From the NCBI GenBank assembly GCA_900552345.1, contig URZN01000101.1:1-5614 (forward strand): a DNA stretch of 5,614 bases. The letters run 5' to 3'. Source of the DNA: an uncultured Collinsella sp. (GTDB lineage Bacteria > Actinomycetota > Coriobacteriia > Coriobacteriales > Coriobacteriaceae). The notes below the pieces were generated by a model that saw only the letters and a list, made by a program, of their open reading frames with translations, did no database searches and was not told where the DNA came from. Both the position numbers and the translations under genes were made by a program. Below, piece by piece: positions 5,130 to 5,614 of this stretch. Numbering within the stretch: the first letter of the stretch is position 1; each line of letters opens with the position of its first letter.

Positions 5130-5173
5130 ATAAATTCAAACAGCTGTAACTGTACCCTATATCGGGGGTTTTA

Positions 5174-5614
5174 TCACGCTTCGCCCCAGAATCTATGGGT
5201 GTTGCGCAGGAGCTGTGCAGTTTTGCCCTCGGCGGCTGCAACGTCAGCCTCATCGGCCTGCCAAGTCCAGTTGCCCGTGGCGACACCCGGCACGTTCATG
5301 CGCGCATCGTCGCCAAGCCCCAGGATATCCTGCAGCGGTATCATCACCAGGGGAGCGTCGCTTGCCAGCGCGTCGCCCATCAGCTTGGCCGCCACCTCAG
5401 CACCGCTCGGTTCGTCGCCGCCCGCAAAGGAGCGCGTGCACCAACCGGCGAGCGTCGACGTGTCGTGCGTCGAGGTGTACAGAATCTTTCCCGGCGTGGG
5501 ATGCACGCCGCAGCGGACGTCGTAATCGCTAAACTCCAACACGTCCATGCCGGGGAAACCGCAGGTCGAAGCCATGGCGCGAACGCCGGGCGTCAGGTAG
5601 CCCAGGTCCTCGGC
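5174..5614 (-). CDS. malQ: 4-alpha-glucanotransferase (GH77), C-terminal part, 5' truncated by window end
   Basis: MalQ (amylomaltase) moves alpha-1,4-glucan segments between maltodextrins in the cytoplasm, supporting maltose and glycogen use. The minus-strand frame is open to base 5614, giving 146 visible residues of an enzyme usually 500-700 long. It begins AEDLGYLTPGVRAM, where Glu2 corresponds to the GH77 acid/base Glu. FGFPGM-like CGFPGMDVLEF follows at 18-28. TSTHDTST (47-54) carries His50-Asp51, the pair that includes the third catalytic carboxylate. QDILGLGDDARMNVPG (95-110) and GNWTWQ (114-119) are the family's C-terminal blocks. The nucleophile Asp lies upstream, outside the window. 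The usual GTHDN reads STHDT here. The ATG at 5575 is internal. The gene ends TGA TAA (5176-5171), a tandem stop. The truncation is a window edge, with no sign of damage. Confidence 0.94.
   Translation of the reverse strand, partial: AEDLGYLTPGVRAMASTCGFPGMDVLEFSDYDVRCGVHPTPGKILYTSTHDTSTLAGWCTRSFAGGDEPSGAEVAAKLMGDALASDAPLVMIPLQDILGLGDDARMNVPGVATGNWTWQADEADVAAAEGKTAQLLRNTHRFWGEA

Overview
The window carries five protein genes from a high-GC bacterium. The proteins look most like those of Coriobacteriia (Actinomycetota), and Collinsella is my best guess. That rests on overall sequence feel, codon use and gene order; I could not run a search. The first 47 bases are not genomic: they are an unclipped Illumina Nextera i7/Read-2 adapter, so the true contig begins at base 48, inside priA.

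Layout. 48-1201 (+): 3' part of priA (primosomal helicase). 1220-1756 (+): def (peptide deformylase), 18 nt after priA. 1757-2082: a 326-base gap with a long hairpin palindrome (1767-1862), a good intrinsic terminator (about 1940-1975) and a T-rich leader. 2083-3003 (+): fmt (methionyl-tRNA formyltransferase). 3000-4400 (+): rsmB (16S rRNA m5C methyltransferase), joined to fmt by an ATGA overlap. 4401-4848: a 448-base convergent gap with two related 67-bp hairpin elements, one behind each flanking gene, and another inverted repeat between them. 4849-5085 (-): a small FmdB-family zinc ribbon protein. 5174-5614 (-): C-terminal part of malQ (4-alpha-glucanotransferase), running off the window end.

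How the genes fit together. priA-def-fmt-rsmB is a widespread bacterial cluster. Fmt formylates initiator Met-tRNA, Def removes the formyl group from the nascent protein, and RsmB modifies the small-subunit rRNA. PriA restarts collapsed replication forks. Here the cluster seems to be split into two transcription units by the terminator between def and fmt. malQ and the zinc ribbon gene run the other way and converge on rsmB.

Most interesting points. (1) The two 67-bp elements have the same length and the same orientation relative to the gene they follow. They fold into the same hairpin, differ by compensatory base-pair changes, and their G.U wobbles occur only in the sense RNA of the upstream gene. 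This suggests a conserved 3'-end RNA structure. (2) Codon third positions change smoothly along fmt-rsmB, from strongly T-ending at the start of fmt to strongly C-ending at the end of rsmB. The T excess already starts in the non-coding leader.
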